Source of the DNA: JBEKZQ01 sp049509675
GTDB lineage: Bacteria > Planctomycetota > Planctomycetia > Pirellulales > Thermoguttaceae
Reading direction: 5' to 3'
NCBI GenBank assembly: GCA_049509675.1
Contig: JBEKZQ010000298.1
Location: 1 to 7,920, forward strand
Length of the DNA: 7,920 bases
The notes under the pieces were generated by a model. That model did not search any database and was not told the DNA's origin. It saw nothing but the letters and a program-made list of their open reading frames with translations. A program made the position numbers and the translations under genes. This document shows positions 1 to 5,968 of the stretch, one piece after another; position 1 is the first letter of the stretch; each line of letters begins with the position of its first letter.

Positions 1-459
1 CGTCTTGCTGCGCGACGTGGCCGAGGCGCCCTTGATGGCCGGATCGCACTCGACGACCTTCAACTCCACGGCCACGGGCAACTGGATGCCCACGCACTCG
101 TCGTTGTAGATCAGGGCCTGGACGCCGTCGAGGTCCTCGGTCAAGTACTGCAGCTCGTCGGCCAGGCTCTCCTTGGCCAGCGAATACTGGTTGTAGTCTT
201 CCTGGTCGAGGAAGTGCAGGTGCGTGGCGTCGGCATACATGAACTTGATGTTCCGCTTGTGGAAGTCGGCCTCGGGAAGCTGATCGCCGCCGCGGAGGGT
301 GATATCGACCTTCTGCTTGGTGATCAGGTTCCGCGCCCGGTACTTGTAGAACGTGGCGGCGCCGCGGGCGGTGGGGCTTTGCACGTTGACCGACTCGATC
401 GCGCAGGGCGCTTCGAGGTAGTTGATGATGCTTCCCGGTTTGATGTCTTTGGCTAACAT
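1..459 (-). CDS. efpL: Elongation factor P-like protein EfpL (YeiP family), C-terminus cut by window edge
   Basis: EF-P family proteins bind between the ribosomal P and E sites and promote peptide-bond formation at stalling motifs, chiefly consecutive prolines. The visible 153 codons cover the N-terminal KOW-like domain, the middle OB domain and the start of the third domain. The loop motif SPTARGAATFYK (residues 28-39) is diagnostic of the EfpL/YeiP branch; ordinary EF-P carries a modified lysine or arginine in a shorter loop. Other matches to EfpL as I remember it are FLDQEDY and the later AIKGASATSRSKT, which leads into the third domain. About 35 residues should lie beyond base 1. The ATG at 459 gives the expected N-terminus (MLAKDIKPG), but no convincing Shine-Dalgarno precedes it. 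It is the third gene of a minus-strand run after proC and the 544-1053 gene, with a palindromic repeat just upstream. Family assignment is strong; the EfpL branch is inferred from the loop. Confidence 0.93.
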   Translation of the reverse strand, partial: MLAKDIKPGSIINYLEAPCAIESVNVQSPTARGAATFYKYRARNLITKQKVDITLRGGDQLPEADFHKRNIKFMYADATHLHFLDQEDYNQYSLAKESLADELQYLTEDLDGVQALIYNDECVGIQLPVAVELKVVECDPAIKGASATSRSKT

Positions 460-480
460 GATGGTGACTCGCGTATTGGC

Positions 481-534
481 AGCAGGCACACTCCGAGGCC
501 GTACATAGCGGACGGCACACGGCGTGTGCCTGCT
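481..534. repeat. Palindromic intergenic repeat (GGCACAC/GTGTGCC type)
   Basis: AGCAGGCACAC at 481-491 is matched by its exact reverse complement GTGTGCCTGCT at 524-534 (11-base arms, 32-base interior). A tighter hairpin, GGCACAC-GGC-GTGTGCC, lies at 514-530, so two alternative folds compete. I recall this GTAGCAGGCACAC family as frequent in planctomycete intergenic DNA; that is from memory. It fills most of the gap between the 544-1053 gene and efpL on the same strand, so it could end or weaken transcription into efpL. No T-tract follows, so a standard intrinsic terminator is not supported. Confidence 0.75.
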
Positions 535-543
535 ACATTGGGC

Positions 544-1053
544 TTACGCTTCTCCTTCCTCGCCGAGAATCGTTCCCGATTGCGGATCGACGGCCACGCC
601 GCCGGTGATTTCCGCCAGGGCGGCCAGTACCGCCAACAGGGTGCTGGGATCGAGCAGATCGTCGCCGTCCTCTTCGTCCTCGGGGAGGTCGAGGACCTGT
701 TCGAAGTGCAACACGTCGAAGCGGCCGTCGCAGGCTGCGATTGTCTTCAGCGCTGCATGCACCTCGGGAGTGACGGCGCCGCGCTGGAGATCTTCGGCCA
801 ATTGGACCCCCTGCTCGACGACCTCGTCGCCGCAGGTGAAGCATACGTCCAGGGCCGCATAATCCTCAGGCGACAACAGCGTGAGCGACTCGAAACGGCC
901 GTGGCGATCGGCGCTGAGATTGGTGAGCAGATAGCGTTTGTTCAGGGCGGAGAGCACCTTCTGCACCGCTTTGAGCGTGGGTCGGCGGGCGGCGGGGAAG
1001 AGCACGAAACAGGTCTCGCGCCAGCGGTAGCGGCCGTCTTCAAAGGTCGACAT
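544..1053 (-). CDS. Conserved-looking hypothetical protein, 169 aa, between proC and efpL
   Basis: I do not recognise this protein. It is soluble, with no signal peptide or membrane segment. The N-terminal third is basic and aromatic (RYRWRETCFVLF). The middle reads like a compact fold and includes RFESLTLLSPEDYAALDV followed by a CxxC pair (CFTC, C71 and C74). The C-terminal half is helical and acidic, with the cluster LPEDEEDGDDLLD, and ends GEEGEA. One CxxC pair could bind metal only with other ligands or as a dimer. The ATG at 1053 has an AAAGG-like ribosome binding site about 9 bases upstream. It starts 13 bases after the proC stop, so the two are probably co-transcribed, and efpL follows. 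Context hints at a link to translation or proline metabolism, but function is unknown. The reading frame is well supported by operon spacing and by low-complexity, arginine-rich alternatives on the other frames. Confidence 0.8.
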   Translation of the reverse strand: MSTFEDGRYRWRETCFVLFPAARRPTLKAVQKVLSALNKRYLLTNLSADRHGRFESLTLLSPEDYAALDVCFTCGDEVVEQGVQLAEDLQRGAVTPEVHAALKTIAACDGRFDVLHFEQVLDLPEDEEDGDDLLDPSTLLAVLAALAEITGGVAVDPQSGTILGEEGEA

Positions 1054-1066
1054 CCAGCGGTACCTT

Positions 1067-1882
1067 TCAGTGTGCAGCGGCCAATTCTGTGGAACGTTGC
1101 GTGGCGGCCTCGACGGCGGCCATCAGGGCGGCGCGCAGCCCGCCTTCCTCCAGGGCCTGCAGGCCGGCGATCGTGGTGCCGCCCGGACTGGTCACGCGGT
1201 CCTTGAGCACGCCCGGATGCTCGCCGCTGGAGGCCACCATCTCGGCGGCGCCCAGCACGGTTTGGGCGGCCAACGCGGTGGCCATCTGGCGCGGCAGGCC
1301 CATCCGCACGCCGCCGTCGCTCAGTGCCTCGATGATCACGTACACGAACGCCGGACCGGAACCTGACAGACCGGTCACGGCGTCCAACAGTTTTTCTTCC
1401 ACCTCGAAGGCCAATCCGACCGCGGCCAGCAGTCGGGCGACCAGTTGGCCGTCGGCCGCGGTCGCCCGCTCGCCCAGGGCATAGCCACAGGCGCCCTTGC
1501 CGATCAGGCAGGGAGTGTTGGGCATCACGCGGATCAAACGCGCGTCGCCGCCCAACGCTGCGGCAAGCGATGAGAGGCGAATGCCCGCGGCAATCGACAC
1601 CACCAGCCCTCCGGCGGCGATCCGGCCTTTCAATTCGGCCAGGACCTTGGCCATCTGTTGCGGCTTGACGGCCAGGAAGAGTACGTCGGCCTGGGCAGCC
1701 ACCTGGAGGTTGTCGGCCACGGTGCGGCCGCCGGTGGCCCGGGCGAAGCGGCTGCGGGCCTCCGCCGACGGATCGGAGGCCAACAGGTCTTCGGCGCGGA
1801 CCAGCCCGGAACGCACAAACCCCTGGGCCAGGGCGGTGGCCATCTGTCCCGCGCCGATCAATCCGATGCGTTGGTCTAACAT
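1067..1882 (-). CDS. proC: Pyrroline-5-carboxylate reductase
   Basis: ProC catalyses the last step of proline synthesis, NAD(P)H-dependent reduction of 1-pyrroline-5-carboxylate to L-proline in the cytosol. From the chosen start the protein is 271 residues, close to the family norm of about 270. The Rossmann dinucleotide-binding motif GLIGAGQMATAL lies at residues 6-17. Further family blocks follow in order: AVKPQQM, VSIAAGI, the MPNTP substrate/cofactor block, the dimerisation region with GLSGSGPAFVY, and the C-terminal signature HPGVLKDRVTSPGGTTIAGL. I chose the ATG at 1882 because it puts the usual few residues before the Rossmann strand. An in-frame ATG at 1891 adds three residues, and a TTG at 1918 adds nine more and is unlikely. 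None has a clear ribosome binding site. It heads a minus-strand run with the 544-1053 gene and efpL, and is divergent from the ABC-F gene across about 100 bases that must hold both promoters. Confidence 0.96.
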   Translation of the reverse strand: MLDQRIGLIGAGQMATALAQGFVRSGLVRAEDLLASDPSAEARSRFARATGGRTVADNLQVAAQADVLFLAVKPQQMAKVLAELKGRIAAGGLVVSIAAGIRLSSLAAALGGDARLIRVMPNTPCLIGKGACGYALGERATAADGQLVARLLAAVGLAFEVEEKLLDAVTGLSGSGPAFVYVIIEALSDGGVRMGLPRQMATALAAQTVLGAAEMVASSGEHPGVLKDRVTSPGGTTIAGLQALEEGGLRAALMAAVEAATQRSTELAAAH

Positions 1883-1978
1883 AGTCGCCATGCTAAGCCA
1901 AGACGGCGAATTTTTCAAGGGTGCGGTTTATTACCAAGCCCCCCACGCCTTGACGCCGTGCAGCCGCACGTATAGGCT

Positions 1979-1986
1979 GAGGAGAG
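1979..1986 (+). promoter_or_regulatory. Shine-Dalgarno site of the ABC-F gene
   Basis: GAGGAGAG ends 5 bases before the ATG at 1992. It is the clearest ribosome binding site in the window and fixes the ABC-F start. The reading frame is open much further upstream, to about 1497, but that part lies antisense to proC and does not look like an ABC-F N-terminus. Confidence 0.8.
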
Positions 1987-1991
1987 CGCAA

Positions 1992-4034
1992 ATGATCGTT
2001 CTGGATGTTCAGGGTGTCAGGAAACACTACGGTCCCGAGCCGGTGCTGGACGGGGTCGCGTTCGAGTTGCGCCCTGGGGAACGGGCCGGGCTGGTGGGGC
2101 CCAACGGCAGCGGCAAGACGACGCTGCTGCGGATCCTCGCCGAGCGCGAGGAAGCCGACGCCGGTTCCGTGGCGCGGCACCCGGCCGTGCATCCGGGCTA
2201 CCTGGAACAGCAGCCGCAATGGCAGCCGGGGCGGACCCTGTGGGAAGAGGTGCAGACCGCCTTGGCCGGCCTGATGGCCCTGGAGCAAGAGGCCATTGCG
2301 ACGGCCGAGGCCATGGCCGCCGGCGGCGATCCGGCCGAGCACAAGCGGTTGGCCGACCGCTACGACCATCTGCAGCACGAGCTGCACCGCCACGACGCCT
2401 ACAACCTGGACCACAAAATCAAACGGGTTTTGGGCGGACTGGGCTTCCGGCCCGAGGCATTCGCGCAGCCCGTCGATTCTCTCAGCGGCGGCGAGCAGAA
2501 CCGCGTGATGCTGGCCAAGCTGTTGCTGGCCGAGCCCAACCTGATGTTGCTCGACGAACCGTCGAACCACCTGGACATCGAGGCCACGGAGTGGCTGGAA
2601 GATTTCCTGGTGGAAAGCTCGGCGGCCATGATCGTCGTCAGCCACGACCGTTATTTCCTGGACCGCGTCACCAATCGCACGCTGGAGTTGTTCGCCGGCA
2701 CGGTCGACAGCTACACGGGAAACTTCACCGCCTATTGGCAGCAGAAGGCGGAACGGCTGCTGGTCGAGCGGCGGACCTACGAGAAGCAGCAGGAAGAGAT
2801 CGCCAAGGCCAAGGATTTCATCCGCCGGAACCATTACGGGCAGAAACACGCGCAGGCCGAGGATCGCCGCAAGAAGCTGGAGCGGATCGAGTTGGTGCCG
2901 CCGCCGCGGGAAATTGCCGCCCCGCACATGGCATTTCCTAAAGCCGCTCGATCGGGCGACCTCGTGATCCGTGCCCACGACCTGGCCAAGGGGTACGACC
3001 GGCCCTTGTTCGCCGATTTCAACGTGCAAGTCGTTCGCGGCGAACGCTGGGGGCTGCTGGGGCCCAACGGCTCCGGCAAGACCACCCTGTTGCGCTGCCT
3101 GCTCGGGCTGGAGCAACCGGACGCCGGGCGCGTGCAACTCGGGCAGGGGCTCACGATCGGCTATTTCGATCAGCATCTCGCCAAGCTCAACAACGAAGCG
3201 GCCGTGGTCGACGCCATCCGTCCGGAGCACAAGCAGATACAGCAGCAGCAACGCCGCGACCTGTTGGCCCGCTTCGGGTTGACCGGCGATACGGCCCTGC
3301 AAGACGTGGGCCTGCTCAGCGGCGGGGAGCGCTGCCGGGCGGCCCTGGCCCGAGTGGCGGCCCTGGATGCCAACCTCCTCGTCTTGGACGAGCCCACCAA
3401 CCATCTCGACTTGTGGGCCCGCGATGCCCTGGAACGGGCGCTGATCGACTCGCAGGCCACGCTGTTGTTTGTCAGCCACGATCGCTACTTCGTCAATCGC
3501 GTGGCCGATCACCTCATGATCCTGGAAAACGGCCGCATCCGCGTCATGGAAGGGGACTACCAGGCCTACCAACTCTTGTTGCACGCCCGGGGCGAAACGG
3601 AAGGCCAAGCGAGCGTCTTCAAAGAGCACCCGGCGGTGAAATCCGCCGATGCGAAGTCGGCGAGCAAACAGCCCGTGCAGGGAAAGTCGGCCGACGGGCA
3701 GGCGAAAGCCCGCAAGTCCGCGGACCGGCGGTCGGCGGACAGGAAGTCGGCGGCAAGAAAACCATCGGCAGGCAAGAAGTCGGGCAAGCTTGACAATCCG
3801 GCAAAAACGGCCCAGCCCAAACGCCGTTTTCCTTTCCGCAAAGTGGGGGAAATCGAGGACGAAATCTTCGCCTTGGAAACGAGCATCGAGGGGCTTCAAC
3901 AAGAACTGACGCTGGAGGCCACCTATCGCGACGGCGAGCGTGTCCGTCAGATCATGACGAGGATCGCCGAACATCAGCAGGCCCTGGCCACGCTCTACGA
4001 ACATTGGGAAGAAGCCACGCAGCGGAATTGGTGA
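1992..4034 (+). CDS. ABC-F family ribosome-associated ATPase with K/S/A-rich linker and C-terminal coiled coil
   Basis: ABC-F proteins have two ABC ATPase domains and no membrane part. They bind the ribosomal E site and rescue stalled or drug-blocked ribosomes. This one is 680 residues. Domain 1 shows Walker A GPNGSGKTT (36-44), signature LSGGEQNR (164-171), Walker B LMLLDEP (184-190, catalytic E189) and switch histidine in VSHDR (H218). Domain 2 has Walker A GPNGSGKTT (357-365), signature LSGGERCR (442-449), LLVLDEP (462-468, E467) and H496. Both sites look active. Between them is the charged helical P-site tRNA-interaction linker (around FIRRNHYGQKHAQAEDRRKK). Residues about 550-611 form a basic, low-complexity tether with repeated KSAD/RSAD units, followed by a predicted coiled coil to the end, comparable to the C-terminal domain of Uup or YdiF-like members. 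The exact subgroup (Uup, YfmR, YheS, YdiF) cannot be settled by eye, so no symbol is given. A role in easing ribosome stalling is inferred from the family. Confidence 0.95.
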   Translation: MIVLDVQGVRKHYGPEPVLDGVAFELRPGERAGLVGPNGSGKTTLLRILAEREEADAGSVARHPAVHPGYLEQQPQWQPGRTLWEEVQTALAGLMALEQEAIATAEAMAAGGDPAEHKRLADRYDHLQHELHRHDAYNLDHKIKRVLGGLGFRPEAFAQPVDSLSGGEQNRVMLAKLLLAEPNLMLLDEPSNHLDIEATEWLEDFLVESSAAMIVVSHDRYFLDRVTNRTLELFAGTVDSYTGNFTAYWQQKAERLLVERRTYEKQQEEIAKAKDFIRRNHYGQKHAQAEDRRKKLERIELVPPPREIAAPHMAFPKAARSGDLVIRAHDLAKGYDRPLFADFNVQVVRGERWGLLGPNGSGKTTLLRCLLGLEQPDAGRVQLGQGLTIGYFDQHLAKLNNEAAVVDAIRPEHKQIQQQQRRDLLARFGLTGDTALQDVGLLSGGERCRAALARVAALDANLLVLDEPTNHLDLWARDALERALIDSQATLLFVSHDRYFVNRVADHLMILENGRIRVMEGDYQAYQLLLHARGETEGQASVFKEHPAVKSADAKSASKQPVQGKSADGQAKARKSADRRSADRKSAARKPSAGKKSGKLDNPAKTAQPKRRFPFRKVGEIEDEIFALETSIEGLQQELTLEATYRDGERVRQIMTRIAEHQQALATLYEHWEEATQRNW

Positions 4035-4053
4035 CGGGCAAGGGAGTTAGCGG

Positions 4054-4078
4054 TTCCCTCTCCATCCGGGAGAGGGGG
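4054..4078. repeat. CCCTCTCC/GGAGAGGG hairpin after the ABC-F gene
   Basis: CCCTCTCC (4056-4063) and GGAGAGGG (4069-4076) form an 8-base stem with a 5-base loop, extendable by two G-T pairs. It starts 20 bases after the ABC-F stop, where a terminator would be expected, but no T-run follows. I recall similar CCCTCTCC...GGAGAGGG palindromes scattered in many bacterial genomes, so it may be a dispersed repeat that also shields or ends the transcript. Confidence 0.6.
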
Positions 4079-4083
4079 ACCGT

Positions 4084-4114
4084 CTTGCAACCAACCAGTT
4101 CTTGAGTTTGTGCG
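4084..4114. repeat. 31-base direct repeat, left copy
   Basis: The sequence from CTTGCAACCAACC to TTTGTGCG is repeated without a mismatch at 4251-4281. The two copies flank the heptamer satellite, with the left copy 5 bases from its first unit. A perfect 31-base match is far beyond chance. The origin is unclear: duplication of a flank by slippage or recombination, or a border sequence belonging to the satellite. Confidence 0.9.
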
Positions 4115-4119
4115 CATTG

Positions 4120-4245
4120 CCCCCCGCCCCACGCCCCCCGCCCCCCGCCCCCCGCCCCACGCCCCACGCCCCCCGCCCCACGCCCCACGCCCCACGCCCC
4201 ACGCCCCACGCCCCACGCCCCACGCCCCACGCCCCACGCCCCACG
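4120..4245. repeat. Heptanucleotide satellite, 18 units of CCCC(A/C)CG, G-quadruplex-prone
   Basis: Eighteen uninterrupted 7-base units run from 4120 to 4245. Thirteen are CCCCACG and five are CCCCCCG. The C-variants are units 1, 3, 4, 5 and 8, while the last ten units (4176-4245) are identical, suggesting recent expansion from the right side. On the minus strand this reads GGGGCGT repeated, so four-G runs with 3-base spacers recur 18 times, a very favourable G-quadruplex pattern; the plus strand could form an i-motif. No stop codon arises in any frame, which produces long false reading frames on both strands. It lies between the ABC-F stop and the GGDEF gene start. Similar heptamer satellites are known in cyanobacteria; a specific family name here is not claimed. 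Confidence 0.97.
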
Positions 4246-4250
4246 CCTTA

Positions 4251-4281
4251 CTTGCAACCAACCAGTTCTTGAGTTTGTGCG
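4251..4281. repeat. 31-base direct repeat, right copy
   Basis: This is an exact copy of 4084-4114, offset by 167 bases. It starts 5 bases after the last heptamer and ends 17 bases before the ATG of the GGDEF gene, so it occupies the likely leader of that gene. The left copy has no coding gene start behind it. Confidence 0.9.
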
Positions 4282-4298
4282 TATGGGGCTCGCCGACC

Positions 4299-5696
4299 AT
4301 GCTGCGTTTGGTGTCCGTCGTCCCACCCTTTCGACAGCAGAAACCGTATCGATTTCACCGGCGCCGGCTGATTGTGGCGGAAACTCCTGCCGCCCGACCG
4401 CGGCGTGACGTACATTTTCTCAGGCGTCATTCACAGAACCGCCGTCGGGAACTACACGTTGTGCTTTCCTTCCTGCTGTTGATCGCATTGACGAACGTCG
4501 GCCTCGGGTTCGGCCTGGCCCTCTATCTGGGTCGCCGGTTCCGCATGGTCACCGCTGCGGCCAATTGGCCGATGGCCGGCGTCTCGCTGGAGTCCTCACT
4601 GGCCGAATTGCTGCACCAGAGCGGAGGGCCGGCGACGACCGCCACGGCGACAGCGTCGCCGGCAACGACCACCGGAGAGGCCCAGGAGGTCGGCAACCTG
4701 GATCGGCTCGCCTTGATTGGCGTTCAGCGGGCGTTGGAATCCTTTACGACCCAGGTGGTCGCCATCGACGGACTACTGCGGCAATCCGTCCCGGATTATC
4801 GTGCTGACGCCGTGGAGAACTGTCTGCGGATGCTTGGGGAAGCGAGCACGCAGTTTGCCGCCGATCGCCAGTCGGTCGCCGGCCGGTTAGGTGAGCTGAC
4901 GACGACGCAGGCCCACCGCGACGAGCTTTGCCGCGAGTTGCAGGCGGCTCTCAAGGCCGAGGACGCGGAACTGTCGATCATCGGGCAAGGCATTGCCGCC
5001 TTCCGGCTTGCGGCGGGCTTGGAAGACCAGTGCCGGCAACTCCTCGGGCAGGTCAGTCGCCTGATTGCCGCCAGCCATCGGCTGCGCGATCTTCTCGATC
5101 GGATGCTGGAACCGGCGGCCGGCGCCGCGGCCGGACAACTTCCGGGCCGCGACGACAACCTGACCGGCTTGGCCAATCGACACGGACTGAATGCCGACCT
5201 GGCCGCCTGGTGGTCTAACGATCCGCACCGTCTCCACCAGTTGAGCGTAGCCCTGCTGGACGTGGATGACTTCGGGCAGATCAACGAGCGTTTCGGTTGC
5301 CGGGTGGGGCACGACGTATTGCACGCGGTCGGCCGGATCCTCCTGGCCCAGCCGCACGGCGCGCTTACTCTGGCCCGCTTTGCCGGCCAGCGATTCGCCT
5401 TTCTCTTCCCCGACATGGATGCCCACTATGCGACCAACGTCATGGAGCGGATCCGCCAGACGGTTGGCGGTGCGGTGTTCCGGCACCACCAGGAGGAGAT
5501 CCGGATCACCGTCAGGTGCGCCGTGACCGAGGCCCTGCCCGACGACACGGCGACGCTGCTGCTGGCACGGCTGGAAGCGGCCCTGAGCGGGGCGAAGGGG
5601 ACCGGCCGCGATCAGACTTTCCTTCAGGACGGCAAGAGTGCGACGCCGGTCGCTGCGTTGAGTTTTTCGCCGGAGATTCAGCACGTCACGCTGTGA
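4299..5696 (+). CDS. Membrane-anchored protein with degenerate GGDEF domain
   Basis: GGDEF domains normally make cyclic di-GMP from two GTP. Of 465 residues, 1-52 are very basic, 53-77 form one membrane helix (VVLSFLLLIALTNVGLGFGL), about 95-120 are Ala/Thr-rich, and about 125-275 are helical and probably coiled-coil. A GGDEF fold spans about 285-446. The opening block DNLTGLANRHGLN (286-298) and the first metal-site block LDVDDFGQINERFG (D321, D323 region) are kept. The signature that should read GG(D/E)EF is AGQRF (362-366), so the catalytic acidic residue is gone. No RxxD inhibitory site is seen five residues upstream. It is therefore probably not a cyclase, and may be a GTP or nucleotide sensor or a scaffold. 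The ATG at 4299 is the first in-frame ATG after the satellite; its ribosome binding site is weak (GGGG at 4285-4288). A GTG at 4311 is possible. The frame is open back to 4110, but that part is satellite. Confidence 0.85.
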   Translation: MLRLVSVVPPFRQQKPYRFHRRRLIVAETPAARPRRDVHFLRRHSQNRRRELHVVLSFLLLIALTNVGLGFGLALYLGRRFRMVTAAANWPMAGVSLESSLAELLHQSGGPATTATATASPATTTGEAQEVGNLDRLALIGVQRALESFTTQVVAIDGLLRQSVPDYRADAVENCLRMLGEASTQFAADRQSVAGRLGELTTTQAHRDELCRELQAALKAEDAELSIIGQGIAAFRLAAGLEDQCRQLLGQVSRLIAASHRLRDLLDRMLEPAAGAAAGQLPGRDDNLTGLANRHGLNADLAAWWSNDPHRLHQLSVALLDVDDFGQINERFGCRVGHDVLHAVGRILLAQPHGALTLARFAGQRFAFLFPDMDAHYATNVMERIRQTVGGAVFRHHQEEIRITVRCAVTEALPDDTATLLLARLEAALSGAKGTGRDQTFLQDGKSATPVAALSFSPEIQHVTL

Positions 5697-5722
5697 CGCC
5701 GCCGGCAGCGGCGTGGACGAAA

Positions 5723-5752
5723 CGTAGGACGGAATTGGCAATCCGTCCTACG
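5723..5752. terminator. Hairpin after the GGDEF gene, possible terminator and dispersed repeat
   Basis: CGTAGGACGGA (5723-5733) and TCCGTCCTACG (5742-5752) form a perfect 11-base stem with an 8-base loop, 26 bases after the GGDEF stop. The position suits transcript termination or 3' end protection, but no T-tract follows. I recall GTAGGACGGATTGGCAATCC-type palindromes as common in planctomycete genomes, so it may be a mobile or dispersed repeat reused here. Confidence 0.6.
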
Positions 5753-5815
5753 GGCAACCCGGGGCAGGAGAACTGCAAAGTTGCGAAGTCTCCCGGGACA
5801 CAGGTCCATTGCGTA

Positions 5816-5880
5816 CACTAGCCCGAAGCGCCAGCGAGGGATTTCCGGCGATTCTCCCTTGCTGGCGCGTCGGGCCAGTG
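5816..5880. repeat. Large imperfect palindrome (AGCCCGAAGCGCCAGCGAGGGA type)
   Basis: The arm at 5816-5841 and the arm at 5855-5880 are 26 bases each and pair at 23 of 26 positions across a 13-base loop. The core CTAGCCCGAAGCGCCAGCGA is one I associate with very abundant intergenic repeats in Pirellulales-type planctomycetes, from memory. The arms have drifted by three substitutions, so this copy is not brand new. Confidence 0.8.
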
Positions 5881-5908
5881 CCCAAACGTGCTTGGTTGAC
5901 ACGTTGGG
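5881..5908. repeat. Short bulged hairpin between larger palindromes
   Basis: CCCAAACGTG (5881-5890) pairs with CACGTTGGG (5900-5908), leaving one bulged A and a 9-base loop. It abuts the 5816-5880 palindrome and the next pair of hairpins, so the folds run on without a gap. Confidence 0.55.
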
Positions 5909-5968
5909 TGCCACTGCTGGCTTGTCCAGCAGTGCTGGAAACACGGTTGGGCGAGCCAACCGTGGCAC
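5908..5968. repeat. Twin-hairpin repeat (CACTGCTGG and CACGGTTGG palindromes)
   Basis: Two 9-base perfect stems with 5-base loops stand side by side: CACTGCTGG-CTTGT-CCAGCAGTG (5912-5934) and CACGGTTGG-GCGAG-CCAACCGTG (5942-5964). They are enclosed by an outer GTGCCA/TGGCAC pairing (5908-5913 with 5963-5968), giving a cloverleaf-like shape without tRNA features. I recall both stems as members of widespread planctomycete dispersed repeats. Confidence 0.75.

Noticed and set aside
526..1206. 226-codon plus-strand frame over the 544-1053 gene and the end of proC
   Set aside because: It crosses two minus-strand genes, one of them certain, and turns into Arg/Pro-rich shadow sequence at its end.
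1892..1918. TTG start of proC at 1918
   Set aside because: It adds a non-homologous leader (KNSPSWLS); ATG codons at 1891 and 1882 fit the family's N-terminus better.
1950..1976. TTGACG...TATAGG promoter for the ABC-F gene
   Set aside because: The spacer is 15 bases and the start of transcription would fall within the Shine-Dalgarno, so the real promoter is more likely elsewhere in 1892-1970.
1497..1991. Upstream in-frame extension of the ABC-F gene by 165 codons
   Set aside because: It lies antisense to proC, has no ABC-F features, and the strong GAGGAGAG site marks the ATG at 1992.
1893..4004. 703-codon open frame antisense to the ABC-F gene
   Set aside because: It is the high-GC mirror of a strongly supported gene, with no recognisable domain and Gln/Arg/Val-rich shadow composition.
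4084..4281. CRISPR array
   Set aside because: There are only two copies of the 31-base repeat, the interval is a 7-base tandem repeat and not unique spacers, and no cas genes are near.
4110..4298. GTG at 4110 as the start of the GGDEF protein, adding RPTPHAP repeats
   Set aside because: The added residues are just translated satellite; any 7-base copy change would break the frame. The ATG at 4299 gives a normal start before the membrane helix.
3952..4326. Minus-strand frames encoding GVGRGAW-like repeats
   Set aside because: These are the heptamer array read in translation; all frames are open by chance because the unit has no stop.
5908..5968. tRNA-like cloverleaf
   Set aside because: There is no T-loop, anticodon arm of proper length or CCA; the shape comes from twin dispersed-repeat hairpins.
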